NCBI GenBank assembly: GCA_046351135.1
Contig: JAXLZA010000004.1
Span: 248,001-312,000, forward strand
Length of the DNA stretch: 64,000 nucleotides
DNA from: UBA4427 sp046351135
Lineage (GTDB): Bacteria > Myxococcota_A > UBA9160 > UBA4427
Direction: 5' to 3'
The notes under the pieces are model-generated. The model was not told where the DNA came from, made no database searches, and saw only the letters and a list, made by a program, of their open reading frames with translations. The stretch's first letter is position 1; each line of letters begins with the position of its first letter. A program made the position numbers and the translations under genes. Below are positions 37,991 to 46,089 of this stretch, piece after piece.

Positions 37991-38649
37991 CCGTCCGAGC
38001 CGCGACGGAGCCCCGGACGCGGCGCGAGCGCGCTCGTCTCCCCTGCCTGCCCGTCCTCCCCGCTCGTCCGAGCGACGGCGCGCGCGAGCGCGGCGCGAAA
38101 GCGCTCCGCTCGCTCGGGCAGCCCGTGGGCGAGATACGTCTCCTTCGCGCGGCGGACGGCCTGCTCGAAGCGATCGCTCGGGCCGAGCGCACCGGCGAGG
38201 TTGTCGGCGGAGAGGTGGAACGGGAAGCCGCAGGCCTCGGAGAAGATCCACTCGAGCGCCTGCGGTCGCGCCTCGGCCCGCTCGAACTCGACCTGCTCCT
38301 CGGCGCTGCGACCGTCCGGCCGGTACCAGTACCCGTAGTCCTCCTGCTGCCGGCGCTCGGGACCGGCGAGACACCAGTGGGCGACCTCGTGGAGCGCGCT
38401 CGCGAAGTAGTCCTCGCGGTAGAGGATGCGATGGGGGAGACGCGCCGGGTCGGGCGACGGCAGGTAGAGCGGCTCCGGGCTGCCGCCTTCGAGCACGGTC
38501 GCATGCGCCTCGAAGAAGCAGTCGCGGAAGATCCGCTCGAGATCCGCCGCGACGAGCATGCGGGCCGCCACGCCGGCCTGCGGTGCTCCCGAGACCGCCG
38601 CGCCGGCCGCCTCCCTTCCGGCCGCGCCCCGCTCACCTCCCGCGCTCAT
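37987..38649 (-). CDS. epmC: Elongation factor P hydroxylase EpmC-like
   Basis: 220 residues. The diagnostic block is ILYREDYFASALHEVAHWCLAG with its HEVAHW metal motif, then QEDYGYWYRPDGRSAEEQVEFE and RPQALEWIFSEACGFPF, all strongly EpmC/YfcM-like. EpmC hydroxylates the modified lysine of EF-P. No efp, epmA or epmB is in the window. The start at 38649 is supported by an ATGA overlap with marR, which adds a 30-residue Ala/Gly-rich leader before the family N-terminus. Confidence 0.9.
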   Translation of the reverse strand: MSAGGERGAAGREAAGAAVSGAPQAGVAARMLVAADLERIFRDCFFEAHATVLEGGSPEPLYLPSPDPARLPHRILYREDYFASALHEVAHWCLAGPERRQQEDYGYWYRPDGRSAEEQVEFERAEARPQALEWIFSEACGFPFHLSADNLAGALGPSDRFEQAVRRAKETYLAHGLPERAERFRAALARAVARTSGEDGQAGETSALAPRPGLRRGSDG

Positions 38650-39275
38650 GCGGTCTCCTCGTACCCGACGCCGAGGAGCCGGACCGGCGCGTCGACGCCG
38701 TTCACGGCGACGTCGAGGTCGGCGAGCAGCGCGCAGAGGCGGGCGAAGCGATCGGCGCCCACGGCGTCGGCGAAGTGCGCCATGGTCTCGCGCGTGATTT
38801 CGTCGATGTCGCGGATCAGGGAGCGACCCCGACGCGTGTAGATCACGCGGCGGGCGCGGCCGTCGGTCGGATCCGCCACGCGCTCGAGGTAGCCGACCTC
38901 CTCGAGCTCGGCGACGAGCTGTCCGGCGCGCTGGAGGGTGAGGCGCAGGCGGGCCGCGAGCTCCGTCATGCGCAGGCCGTCGGGCGGGAGGTTGGGGATG
39001 ACCTGCGCGGTCGAGGGCCGCAGGTCGTGGCCGCGCGCGACGAGCCCCGCGCGCATTCGCAGACGCATCGCCGTCGCGAGGCCGATCAGGTGGCGGCTCA
39101 TGGCATGCGGCGATGCGTCGACGGACTCGGCCTCGGCGGTCGGGGCGGCTGCGGCGCCCGCGCGACCCCGAGCGCCCGCCGCGGCGCGGCGGCCGGCGGA
39201 CGCCTGCGGCCGCGCCGCCGGGCTGCGTGGCGATCGGGTCGGGCGACGGGGAGCGGTGCGGGAGGTGGACTTCAT
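38646..39275 (-). CDS. MarR-family transcriptional regulator
   Basis: 209 residues. A 60-residue Ala/Arg/Pro-rich leader precedes a MarR fold: helices MSRHLIGLATAMRLRMRAGLV, winged helix LRMTELAARLRLTLQRAGQLVAELEEVGYLERVADPTDGRARRVIYTRRG, then a dimerisation helix. The DPxDGRxRR wing is typical. ATG at 39275 preferred to TTG at 39284. A palindrome 12 bases upstream is a likely autoregulatory site also covering the divergent catabolic cluster. Confidence 0.88.
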   Translation of the reverse strand: MKSTSRTAPRRPTRSPRSPAARPQASAGRRAAAGARGRAGAAAAPTAEAESVDASPHAMSRHLIGLATAMRLRMRAGLVARGHDLRPSTAQVIPNLPPDGLRMTELAARLRLTLQRAGQLVAELEEVGYLERVADPTDGRARRVIYTRRGRSLIRDIDEITRETMAHFADAVGADRFARLCALLADLDVAVNGVDAPVRLLGVGYEETA

Positions 39276-39286
39276 GCTTGCCAATT

Positions 39287-39305
39287 TACCAAAGTCTCTT
39301 TAGTA
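39287..39305. promoter_or_regulatory. Candidate MarR operator
   Basis: TACCAAAG-TCT-CTTTAGTA: two 8-base arms, seven of eight positions complementary, three-base centre. It is the only AT-rich palindrome between marR and the divergent hydrolase gene. It overlaps possible -10 boxes in both directions (TAGTAT at 39301 rightward, TACTAA leftward). Confidence 0.6.
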
Positions 39306-39374
39306 TTTTCGAGTCCCGGCGTCCGCGGCGCCGGGGCCGGTCCGGAATCCGCGGTCCCGCCAGCGAGCCCCCCG

Positions 39375-40496
39375 ATGCCCCGACGCGTCCGCGCCGAAGA
39401 ATCCACGATCGATCGCGCGGGCGAAAGCCGTGCGACGCCCGGATCGGCGTCGGCGGCGGCGACGACGCCGTGGGGCGCGTGCCTCCGCGCGACCTGGTCG
39501 ATCGACGTCTCGAGCGCCGTCCCGCTCCCCGGGCGCCATGCGGTCGCGGTCGACGTGATCGTGCCGCGCGCCCTCGCCGACGGCGGGGCGCCGCCGGAGG
39601 GGCCGGTCGTCCTCGTCTGCCTCCCGGGCGGCTTCCTCTCGCGGCGCTATTTCGATCTCGATCCCGGCGGCCGCGACGGCTACAGCTTCGCCGAGGCGAT
39701 GGCGGCGCGGGGCTTCGTGACCCTCGCCTTCGATCATCTCGGGACCGGGGACAGCACGCGCCCCGACCCGCCCGAGCAGGGCTACGCCCTCGGCGTCGAG
39801 GCGCTCGCGGCGATCCAGCAAGCCGCCCTCGAGCGGGCGCTCGAGCGCCTCGCCGAAGGCGATCCCGCGGCCGGCCTCCCGCCGCTGCGCTGCGCCGCGA
39901 CCGTCGGCGTCGGGCATTCGATGGGCTCCGTGCTCACCGTCGAGCACCAGGCGCTCGCCCGCGCCCACCGCGCCCTCGTGCTCTTCTCCTTCACGACGCG
40001 CGGCGTGCCGCGCTTCCTGAACGAGGATCAGCGGCGCCATGCGGGCGACCCCGTCCGCGCGCGCCGCGAGCTGGGCGAGCTGGCGCGGCGCAGCTTCGGC
40101 ACGCCCTATCCCGAGCGCGCGAACGACAGTGGGCCGGATCGCCGCGCGGGTTTCGGTGTCGGGACGGAGCCGCCCTTCGCCGAAGAGCTGCTCCACGGCG
40201 CCGCCACGAACCTGCTCGGGCTCGCGGGGCTCCTCTCGATGATCCCCGGCGGCTATGCGCCCGCGGCCGAGAAGATCGACGTCCCGGTCTTCGTCCTCGT
40301 CGGTGACCACGACCTCCACGACGCCACCGGCCTCCGCGAAGAGCTCCCGAGTGCGCCGAGCGTCACGACCCGCACGCTCGCCGACTGCTGGCATTGCCAT
40401 CTCGTGGCCAACGATCGCGAGACGATCGGGCGCGAGGTGGCCGACTGGATCCGAACGACGCTCGCCGACCGGCGACCCGAGGAGGACACCGCATGA
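39375..40496 (+). CDS. Alpha/beta hydrolase, first gene of the catabolic cluster
   Basis: 373 residues with an alpha/beta-hydrolase core. It shows VVLVCLPGGFLSRRYFDL, FVTLAFDHLGTGDS, the nucleophile elbow GVGHSMGS, a possible acid in VLVGDHDLHD and a histidine near DCWHCHLVAND. The first 50 residues are a Ser/Ala-rich leader; no signal peptide. Overlaps the amidohydrolase by ATGA. Could be an esterase or thioesterase acting early on the cluster's substrate. Confidence 0.75.
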   Translation: MPRRVRAEESTIDRAGESRATPGSASAAATTPWGACLRATWSIDVSSAVPLPGRHAVAVDVIVPRALADGGAPPEGPVVLVCLPGGFLSRRYFDLDPGGRDGYSFAEAMAARGFVTLAFDHLGTGDSTRPDPPEQGYALGVEALAAIQQAALERALERLAEGDPAAGLPPLRCAATVGVGHSMGSVLTVEHQALARAHRALVLFSFTTRGVPRFLNEDQRRHAGDPVRARRELGELARRSFGTPYPERANDSGPDRRAGFGVGTEPPFAEELLHGAATNLLGLAGLLSMIPGGYAPAAEKIDVPVFVLVGDHDLHDATGLREELPSAPSVTTRTLADCWHCHLVANDRETIGREVADWIRTTLADRRPEEDTA

Positions 40497-41593
40497 CGAC
40501 GCAGACCGACTCTCCGCGCGCGACGACGGCGAAGGCGCGCCGCTTCTTCTCCGCCGACTCCCACTGCGTGATCACCGACGCGGCGGTCAAGGCGCACCTC
40601 GCCGCCCGCCATCACGCCGCCTGGGACGCGGGCATGGCGCGCCACGCCGCGAAGCAGGCCGAGCGCCAGGCCGGCATGAAGCTCGAGCTCGAGGACTTCG
40701 TCGATCTCGAGGCCGCGCGCCATCCCGGCTACTTCGATCCGAAGGCGCGGCTCGCCGCGATGGACGCCGACGGCGTGCAGTGCGAGGTCATGTACTCCGA
40801 GTTCGACTTCACGAGCAAGGTCTACGAGATCGGGGAGCAATGGCAGGTCTGCGCGACCGCCTACAACGACGCGCTCGCCGCCTTCGCCTCGGCCGACCCG
40901 AAGCGCATCCTGATCACCTACCAGCTCCCGCTGATCGACGTCGACTACGCCGCCGCCGAGGTCTACCGGCTCGCGGGCCTGGGCGCGCGCTCGATCCAGA
41001 TCCCCAACTTCCCGAGCGAGCACGGCATGCCCGACTACCACGACCCGCGCTACGAGAAGCTCTGGCAAGCCTTCTCGGAGACGGGCGTCGTCGTCGCGAA
41101 CCACCTGACCCTCAAGAACTCCCTCTGGGACGTCTTCCGCCGGGACCCGACCCCGCAGAAGGGCATCTTCACCGCGCTCCCCGGCTTCGCGATCGCCGAG
41201 ACCCTGATGGGCTGGATCCTGACCGGCGTCCTCGAGCGCCATCCGAAGCTGCGGGTCGTGTTCGTCGAGCCGGGCCTCTTCTGGCTGCCCGGCTTCCTCC
41301 GCTTCCTCGACTCCCGGATGCATCAGCACTACGACTTTCCCGGCGTCGAGCTGCTGCCCTCGGAATACTTTCGCCGCCAGATGGCCGCGACCTTCGTCCA
41401 CGAGCCCGAGGCGATCACCGCCCGCCACGAGCTCGGCGTCGGAAACGTGCTCTGGTCGACGGATTTCCCGCATCCCTGCTGCAACTGGCCGAACGCGGCC
41501 GCCAAGGTCGAGCATCTCTTCGCGGGGGTGCCCGAGGACGAGATCGAAAAGATCACGTGGCAGAACGGCGCCACGATGTACGGTATGGCCTGA
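40493..41593 (+). CDS. Amidohydrolase-family (amidohydrolase 2) protein
   Basis: 366-residue TIM-barrel metal hydrolase or decarboxylase. The N-terminal metal motif is altered: FFSADSHCVIT in place of a D-x-H at strand one. Later segments are typical of the family: MDADGVQCEVMY, ITYQLPLID, VVANHL, RVVFVEPGLFWLP and STDFPHPCCNWP, whose Asp is the expected strand-eight ligand. Relatives include ring-cleavage-product hydrolases and decarboxylases. Coupled to the hydrolase upstream. Confidence 0.83.
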   Translation: MTTQTDSPRATTAKARRFFSADSHCVITDAAVKAHLAARHHAAWDAGMARHAAKQAERQAGMKLELEDFVDLEAARHPGYFDPKARLAAMDADGVQCEVMYSEFDFTSKVYEIGEQWQVCATAYNDALAAFASADPKRILITYQLPLIDVDYAAAEVYRLAGLGARSIQIPNFPSEHGMPDYHDPRYEKLWQAFSETGVVVANHLTLKNSLWDVFRRDPTPQKGIFTALPGFAIAETLMGWILTGVLERHPKLRVVFVEPGLFWLPGFLRFLDSRMHQHYDFPGVELLPSEYFRRQMAATFVHEPEAITARHELGVGNVLWSTDFPHPCCNWPNAAAKVEHLFAGVPEDEIEKITWQNGATMYGMA

Positions 41594-41648
41594 CCAAAGC
41601 CCGCGACCGCCCGAGCCCCGCTCGGCCGGCGCGATCGGAGGCGACCCG

Positions 41649-44162
41649 ATGGCCCTCGTCCTCGACGGAATCCGTGTCCTCGACCTCTCGTCCGGCATCG
41701 CCGGCCCCATGACGACGATGCTGCTCGCCGACCACGGCGCCGACGTGACCCGGATCGAGCGCCCCGGCGACGATCCGCTGCGCGCCCAGCTCGGCCAGCA
41801 CGTCTGGAATCGCGGCAAGAAGAGCGCCGTCCTCGACCTGAAGAGCCAGGGCGACAAGGAGAGCTTCCGCGCCCTCGTCGCGACCGCGGACGTCCTGCTC
41901 GAGAGCTACGCCCCCGGCGTCGCGAAGCGACTCGGCATCGACTACGCCACGCTCTCGGCGATCAACCCGCGCCTCGTCTACTGCTCGATCACCGGCTACG
42001 GCCGCGACAACCCCTACTCGAGCCGCCCGGGCTACGACGCGCTGGTCGCCGCGCGGACGGGCCTGCAGTGGGAGCAGCGCGGCCGCTTCGGCGGCTCGGC
42101 GCCGCATCTCTCGGGCAAGCCGCCCCTCTTCCCCGATCTCGAGGTCGCGCCCGAGCGACTGCAGGGCGCGCCGCGCGAAGGACCGCTCTTCCCCGCGTCG
42201 CGCTTCCCGAGCCTCGGTGCCGCCTACGCCGCGACGACCGCGATCAGCGCGGCATTGCGGGCGCGCGAGGTGACGGGGCAGGGTCAATGGGTCGAGACCT
42301 CGCTGCTGCAGGGAGCGCTCGCGGCGGGCGTGCTCGCCTTCGCGATGGCGGAGAAGCTCGACACGCCGATGTTCATGTCGTGGGTCGGCGACAGCCGCTC
42401 GCCGAAGGGGCTCTTCGAGTGCAAGGACGGGCGCTGGATCCACGCCTGGCCGCCGAACCCGCGCTTCATCCTCTCCGCCGGCGCCGGAGAGACGCTCAAT
42501 GCGACGCCCGACCTGACCGTTCGCCAGGATCCGGAGCGCATCGGGCTCGGCGTCGAGGAGATCTTCGTCCTCGACCACTACTGGGAGCCGATGGCCCGGA
42601 CGGTGAAGAAGTTCACGGCCGACGAGTGGACGGCGGCGGGCGCCATCGCCGGGGTCTGCATCCAGAAGGTCCGCTCGCCCGAGGAGGCCCTCGTCGATCC
42701 GCTCCTCATGGCCGACGACGTCGTCACGGAGCTCGCCGATCCCGAGCTCGGCCCGATCCGCGGCGCCGGCATCCTCTACAAGCTCGAGCGCTCCCCGGGC
42801 GCGATCCGCGGGCCCGCGCCGAAGAAGGGCGCGCACACCGCCGACGTGAAGGCCCAGGCCGCACGAGCCGACGCCCGCGCGAGCGCGTCGGCCGCGACAT
42901 CGCCCGCCGCCCGCCCCCTCGCGAAGGGCCCGCTCGACGGGATCACCGTCCTCGACTTCGGCCTCGCCGTCGCCGGCCCCTACGCCGGACAGATCCTCTC
43001 GGATCTCGGCGCCCGGGTCATCAAGGTCAACGCGCTCCACGACTGGTACTGGCACTCCTCGCAGATCGCGATGGCGTGCAACCGCGGCAAGCAGAGCATC
43101 GCGATCGATCTCAAGAAGCCGGGCTCGAAGGCCGTGATCGAGCGGCTTCTCGCGTCGGCCGACGTCGTGATGCACAACATGCGCTACCGCGCCGCGATCA
43201 AGCTGGGCATCGACTACGCCTCGCTGAAGGACCGCTTTCCGCGCATCGTCTACTGCCATACGCGCGGCTTCGAGCGCGGCCCGCGCCTCGAGCTCCCGGG
43301 CAACGACCAGACCGGCGCGTGCCTCGCCGGCGTCGAGTGGGAGGACGGCGGCTGTGCCCGCGGTGGGCGCCCGATCTGGTCGCTGACCAACATGGGCGAC
43401 ACCGGCAACGGCTTTCTCGCCGCGATCGCGATCTGCCAGGCGCTCTACGAGCGCGAGAAGACGGGCCGGGGCCAGTTCTGCGAGACCGCGATCGTGAACG
43501 CCCAGATGTTCAACACGAGCTACGCCGCCGCCCGTCCCGACGGGAGCGCGATCGAGCGCCCACTCCTCGATGCGATGCAGACGGGCTTCTCCGCCGGCGT
43601 GCGGATCTACCCGACGCGGGACGAGTGGGTCTGTCTCACGCTCGTCACGGACGCCCACTGGCACGCACTCGCGAAGGCCCTCGGCCTCCCCGAGCTCGCC
43701 CCCGGTGGTCGCTATGCGACGGCCGCGGCCCGTGCCGCCGCGGACGTGGACGTCGCGAAGCTCCTCGAGCACCGCTTCGCGACCGAGAGCGCCGCCGCCC
43801 TCTTCGCGAAGCTCGACGCGGCGGGCGTGCCGTGCGAGATCTCGGCGGAGAACGCGAGCCGCGAGCTCTGGACGACGCCGCAGCTGATCCGCGACGGCTA
43901 CGTCGCGAAGTATCAGCACCGCATCATCGGCGAGATGGGCCAGCCCGGCCTCGCCTTCCACTTCTCGGGGACGCCGTCGGCGGTCCAGGGCCCACCGATG
44001 ATGGTCGGCGAGCACTCGCGGGAGATCCTCGCGTCGCTCGGCTACTCCGAGGCCGAGGCCGCCGCGCTCTTCGAGGCGGGGATCGTGGGTGACGAGACGG
44101 TGAACCCGACGCTGGCGAAGGCGGGGGCCCAGCCCGTCGCTTCGCCCTGGGAGAAGAAATGA
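41649..44162 (+). CDS. Double-domain CaiB/BaiF (class III) CoA-transferase
   Basis: 837 residues made of two CaiB domains: residues 1-395 (VLDLSSGIAGPMTTMLLADHGADV) and about 430-837 (VLDFGLAVAGPYAGQILSDLGARV), joined by an Ala-rich linker. In the second half NMGDTGNG places the nucleophilic Asp at residue 584, followed by REKTGRGQ. At the matching point of the first half PSLGAAYAA has Ala191 instead, so the N-terminal domain probably lacks transferase activity. It would transfer CoA to an unknown carboxylate. GGAGG upstream of the ATG; ATGA overlap with the next gene. Confidence 0.9.
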   Translation: MALVLDGIRVLDLSSGIAGPMTTMLLADHGADVTRIERPGDDPLRAQLGQHVWNRGKKSAVLDLKSQGDKESFRALVATADVLLESYAPGVAKRLGIDYATLSAINPRLVYCSITGYGRDNPYSSRPGYDALVAARTGLQWEQRGRFGGSAPHLSGKPPLFPDLEVAPERLQGAPREGPLFPASRFPSLGAAYAATTAISAALRAREVTGQGQWVETSLLQGALAAGVLAFAMAEKLDTPMFMSWVGDSRSPKGLFECKDGRWIHAWPPNPRFILSAGAGETLNATPDLTVRQDPERIGLGVEEIFVLDHYWEPMARTVKKFTADEWTAAGAIAGVCIQKVRSPEEALVDPLLMADDVVTELADPELGPIRGAGILYKLERSPGAIRGPAPKKGAHTADVKAQAARADARASASAATSPAARPLAKGPLDGITVLDFGLAVAGPYAGQILSDLGARVIKVNALHDWYWHSSQIAMACNRGKQSIAIDLKKPGSKAVIERLLASADVVMHNMRYRAAIKLGIDYASLKDRFPRIVYCHTRGFERGPRLELPGNDQTGACLAGVEWEDGGCARGGRPIWSLTNMGDTGNGFLAAIAICQALYEREKTGRGQFCETAIVNAQMFNTSYAAARPDGSAIERPLLDAMQTGFSAGVRIYPTRDEWVCLTLVTDAHWHALAKALGLPELAPGGRYATAAARAAADVDVAKLLEHRFATESAAALFAKLDAAGVPCEISAENASRELWTTPQLIRDGYVAKYQHRIIGEMGQPGLAFHFSGTPSAVQGPPMMVGEHSREILASLGYSEAEAAALFEAGIVGDETVNPTLAKAGAQPVASPWEKK

Positions 44163-44623
44163 CGACGAGTGCTTCGGCGACGATTCCGGCGAAGATGCCG
44201 CGGCCGCAGCCGCTGCCGGGGCGCGACAGCGCGTTCTTCTGGGCGGGGGCCGAGCGCGGCGAGCTGATGGGACAGCGCTGCGCCCGGTGCAAGCTCTTCC
44301 GGCATCCGCCGCGGCCGATGTGTCCGAATTGCCAGTCGGTCGAGCGCGAGGAGGTCCGCCTCTCGGGGCGCGGGACGGTCCACGCCTTCATCCATCCGGT
44401 CCACCCGATGATCCCGATGTTCGACTATCCGCTGACCTGCGTGCTCGTCGATCTCGAGGAGGGGATCCGGATCTTCTCGAACCTCTACGAGTGTGCGAAG
44501 GAGGACGTGCGGATCGGGATGCCGGTCGAGGTCTTCTTCGTGCCGACGGCGGGGGACAAGCAGGTTCCGGTCTTCCGGCCGGCGCGCGAGGCGACGAGCG
44601 GGGCGAAAGGAGCGCGATCGTGA
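44159..44623 (+). CDS. DUF35 zinc-ribbon/OB-fold protein
   Basis: 154 residues. A rubredoxin-like zinc ribbon has Cys41, 44, 55 and 58 (CARCKLFRHPPRPMCPNC), followed by an OB-fold with SGRGTVHAFIHPVHP. Such proteins pair with thiolase-fold partners and are needed for their activity or CoA-substrate binding; some form retro-aldolase complexes with Ltp2. Overlaps the thiolase-like gene by GTGA, supporting a fixed complex. Confidence 0.9.
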   Translation: MTTSASATIPAKMPRPQPLPGRDSAFFWAGAERGELMGQRCARCKLFRHPPRPMCPNCQSVEREEVRLSGRGTVHAFIHPVHPMIPMFDYPLTCVLVDLEEGIRIFSNLYECAKEDVRIGMPVEVFFVPTAGDKQVPVFRPAREATSGAKGARS

Positions 44624-45780
44624 AGGGCAACAAGGCGGTGATCGCGGGGATCGGGCAGACCGAGTTCTCGAAGGACTCGGGGCGCAGCGAGCTCCAGCTC
44701 GCCTGCGAGGCGATCCAGCTCGCCCTCGACGACGCAGGACTCAAGCCGTCCGACGTCGACGGCTTCTCGACCTTCACGATCGACAACAACGAGGACGTCG
44801 ACATCATCCGCTCGATGGGCATCGAGACGCTTCGCTTCTCGTCGCGCACACCCCACGGCGGCGGCGGCTCGATGGCGACGATCGCCCACGGCATGGCCGC
44901 GGTCGAATCCGGCCTCTGCAATACCTTCGTCTGCCTGCGCGCGATGAACGAGCGCTCCGAGGCCCGCTTCGGGATCGCCCACATGGCGCCGAACTCGAAC
45001 AACAAGGGCTCGGGCTCGGGCTTCCTCGAGTGGAGCATGCCCTTCGGTGCCGCGACGCCGGCCGCCTGGACCGGCATCCAGGCCCAGCGCTACATGGCGC
45101 GCTACGGGCTCACGAACGCGGACTTCGCGCCGATCTCGGTCCTGCTCCGGAAGAACGCCGCGACGAACCCGCTCGCCTGGTACTACCAGAAGCCGATCAC
45201 GATTGCGGACCACCAGGCCTCGCGCTGGATCGTCGAGCCCGTCTTCCGCCTGCTCGACTGCTGCCAGGAGTCCGACGGCGGAGTCGCCCTCGTCATCACG
45301 ACCGAGGAGCGCGCCCGCGACCTGCGCCAGAAGCCGGCCCGGATCGCCCACGCGACCCAGGCCATTCCCTTCGACACCGAGACGGTGACGAACTTCTACC
45401 ACAAGGATCTCACCGTCTTCGACAGCGGCGTCCAGTGCGCGAAGGAGCTCTACGGACGCACGGGCCTCTCGGCGAAGGACATCCAGGTCGGCATGCTCTA
45501 CGACCACTTCACGATCGCCGTCTTCTGGCATCTCGAGTCGATGGGCTTCTGCAAGCCCGGCGAGGCCGCCGCCTTCGTCGCCGACGGCCACTGCGACCTG
45601 AACCGGACCGTCTCCCTCTCCCCGAACGGCGGCCTGATCGGCGAGGCCTACATCCACGGCATGAACCTGGTGACGGAGGCCGTCCGCCAGATCCGCGGCA
45701 CGGCGACGAACCAGGTGAACAACGTCGAGAACGTGCTGCTCTCGGCCGGCATGAGCGGGGCCATCCTCTCGCGCTGCTGA
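44620..45780 (+). CDS. Thiolase-fold Ltp2/SCP-x-like protein (possible retro-aldolase)
   Basis: 386 residues. KAVIAGIGQTEFSKDSGRS, a GGGG-containing loop and ESGLCNTFVCLRAMNERS place it in the SCP-x thiolase-like group. The classic thiolase cysteine/histidine set is not clear. Instead MLYDHFTIAVFWHLESMGFC resembles the Tyr-bearing segment of Ltp2 aldolases, and NGGLIGEAYIHGMN closes the fold. With the DUF35 partner it may cleave a CoA-thioester side chain by a retro-aldol reaction. Good AAAGGAG before the GTG. Confidence 0.78.
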   Translation: MKGNKAVIAGIGQTEFSKDSGRSELQLACEAIQLALDDAGLKPSDVDGFSTFTIDNNEDVDIIRSMGIETLRFSSRTPHGGGGSMATIAHGMAAVESGLCNTFVCLRAMNERSEARFGIAHMAPNSNNKGSGSGFLEWSMPFGAATPAAWTGIQAQRYMARYGLTNADFAPISVLLRKNAATNPLAWYYQKPITIADHQASRWIVEPVFRLLDCCQESDGGVALVITTEERARDLRQKPARIAHATQAIPFDTETVTNFYHKDLTVFDSGVQCAKELYGRTGLSAKDIQVGMLYDHFTIAVFWHLESMGFCKPGEAAAFVADGHCDLNRTVSLSPNGGLIGEAYIHGMNLVTEAVRQIRGTATNQVNNVENVLLSAGMSGAILSRC

Positions 45781-45827
45781 AGCCCCCACGAGCTCAAACC
45801 CACGTCGACCACGCCGAGTGCACGACC

Positions 45828-45869
45828 ATGGGCATGGGCACCGGAATCGAAATCGAGATCGACATCGCA
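45828..45869. repeat. Degenerate hexanucleotide tandem array
   Basis: Seven in-register hexamers: ATGGGC twice, ACCGGA, ATCGAA, ATCGAG, ATCGAC, ATCGCA. The register is exact while the last two bases vary. It lies 47 bases after the stop of the Ltp2-like gene. Confidence 0.65.
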
Positions 45870-45923
45870 AACGTCGATTCCAGAGTCGGCAGCGCGCCAA
45901 GTCGCCCCGGCACACCGCGACGA

Positions 45924-46054
45924 GCGCCCCGGCCGGACGCGGCCTGGCGCGAGATTGAGGACGGCACGCGCAGCACGCCGCCCGCCAAAGCCGACCGGTC
46001 CCTCCACGCGTGCCGTACGAAGCCCGAGTGCCAGGCCGCGTCCGGCCGGGGCGC
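45924..46054. repeat. Nested long inverted repeat
   Basis: The 25-base arm at 45924-45948 is the exact reverse complement of 46030-46054. Inside the 81-base loop, ACGGCACGCG (45961-45970) is exactly complementary to CGCGTGCCGT (46007-46016). The structure could form a 25-bp stem topped by a second 10-bp stem. No transposase is near. Confidence 0.9.
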
Positions 46055-46089
46055 CTGGCACGGCCCCCCGAACGAGACCCGCCGCGCCC

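Larger units (their letters stand above)
45781..46089. other. Structured spacer between two convergent operons
   Basis: 309 bp between the ends of the Ltp2-like and isovaleryl-CoA dehydrogenase genes. Both strands have open frames, but their translations are repetitive or restate the inverted repeat, so I call no gene. It contains a hexamer array and a nested inverted repeat, listed separately. It may serve as a bidirectional terminator. Confidence 0.7.

Noticed and set aside
45781..46089. A small gene in the structured spacer
   Set aside because: Open frames on both strands only translate the hexamer array and inverted repeat. They lack ribosome sites and recognisable domains.
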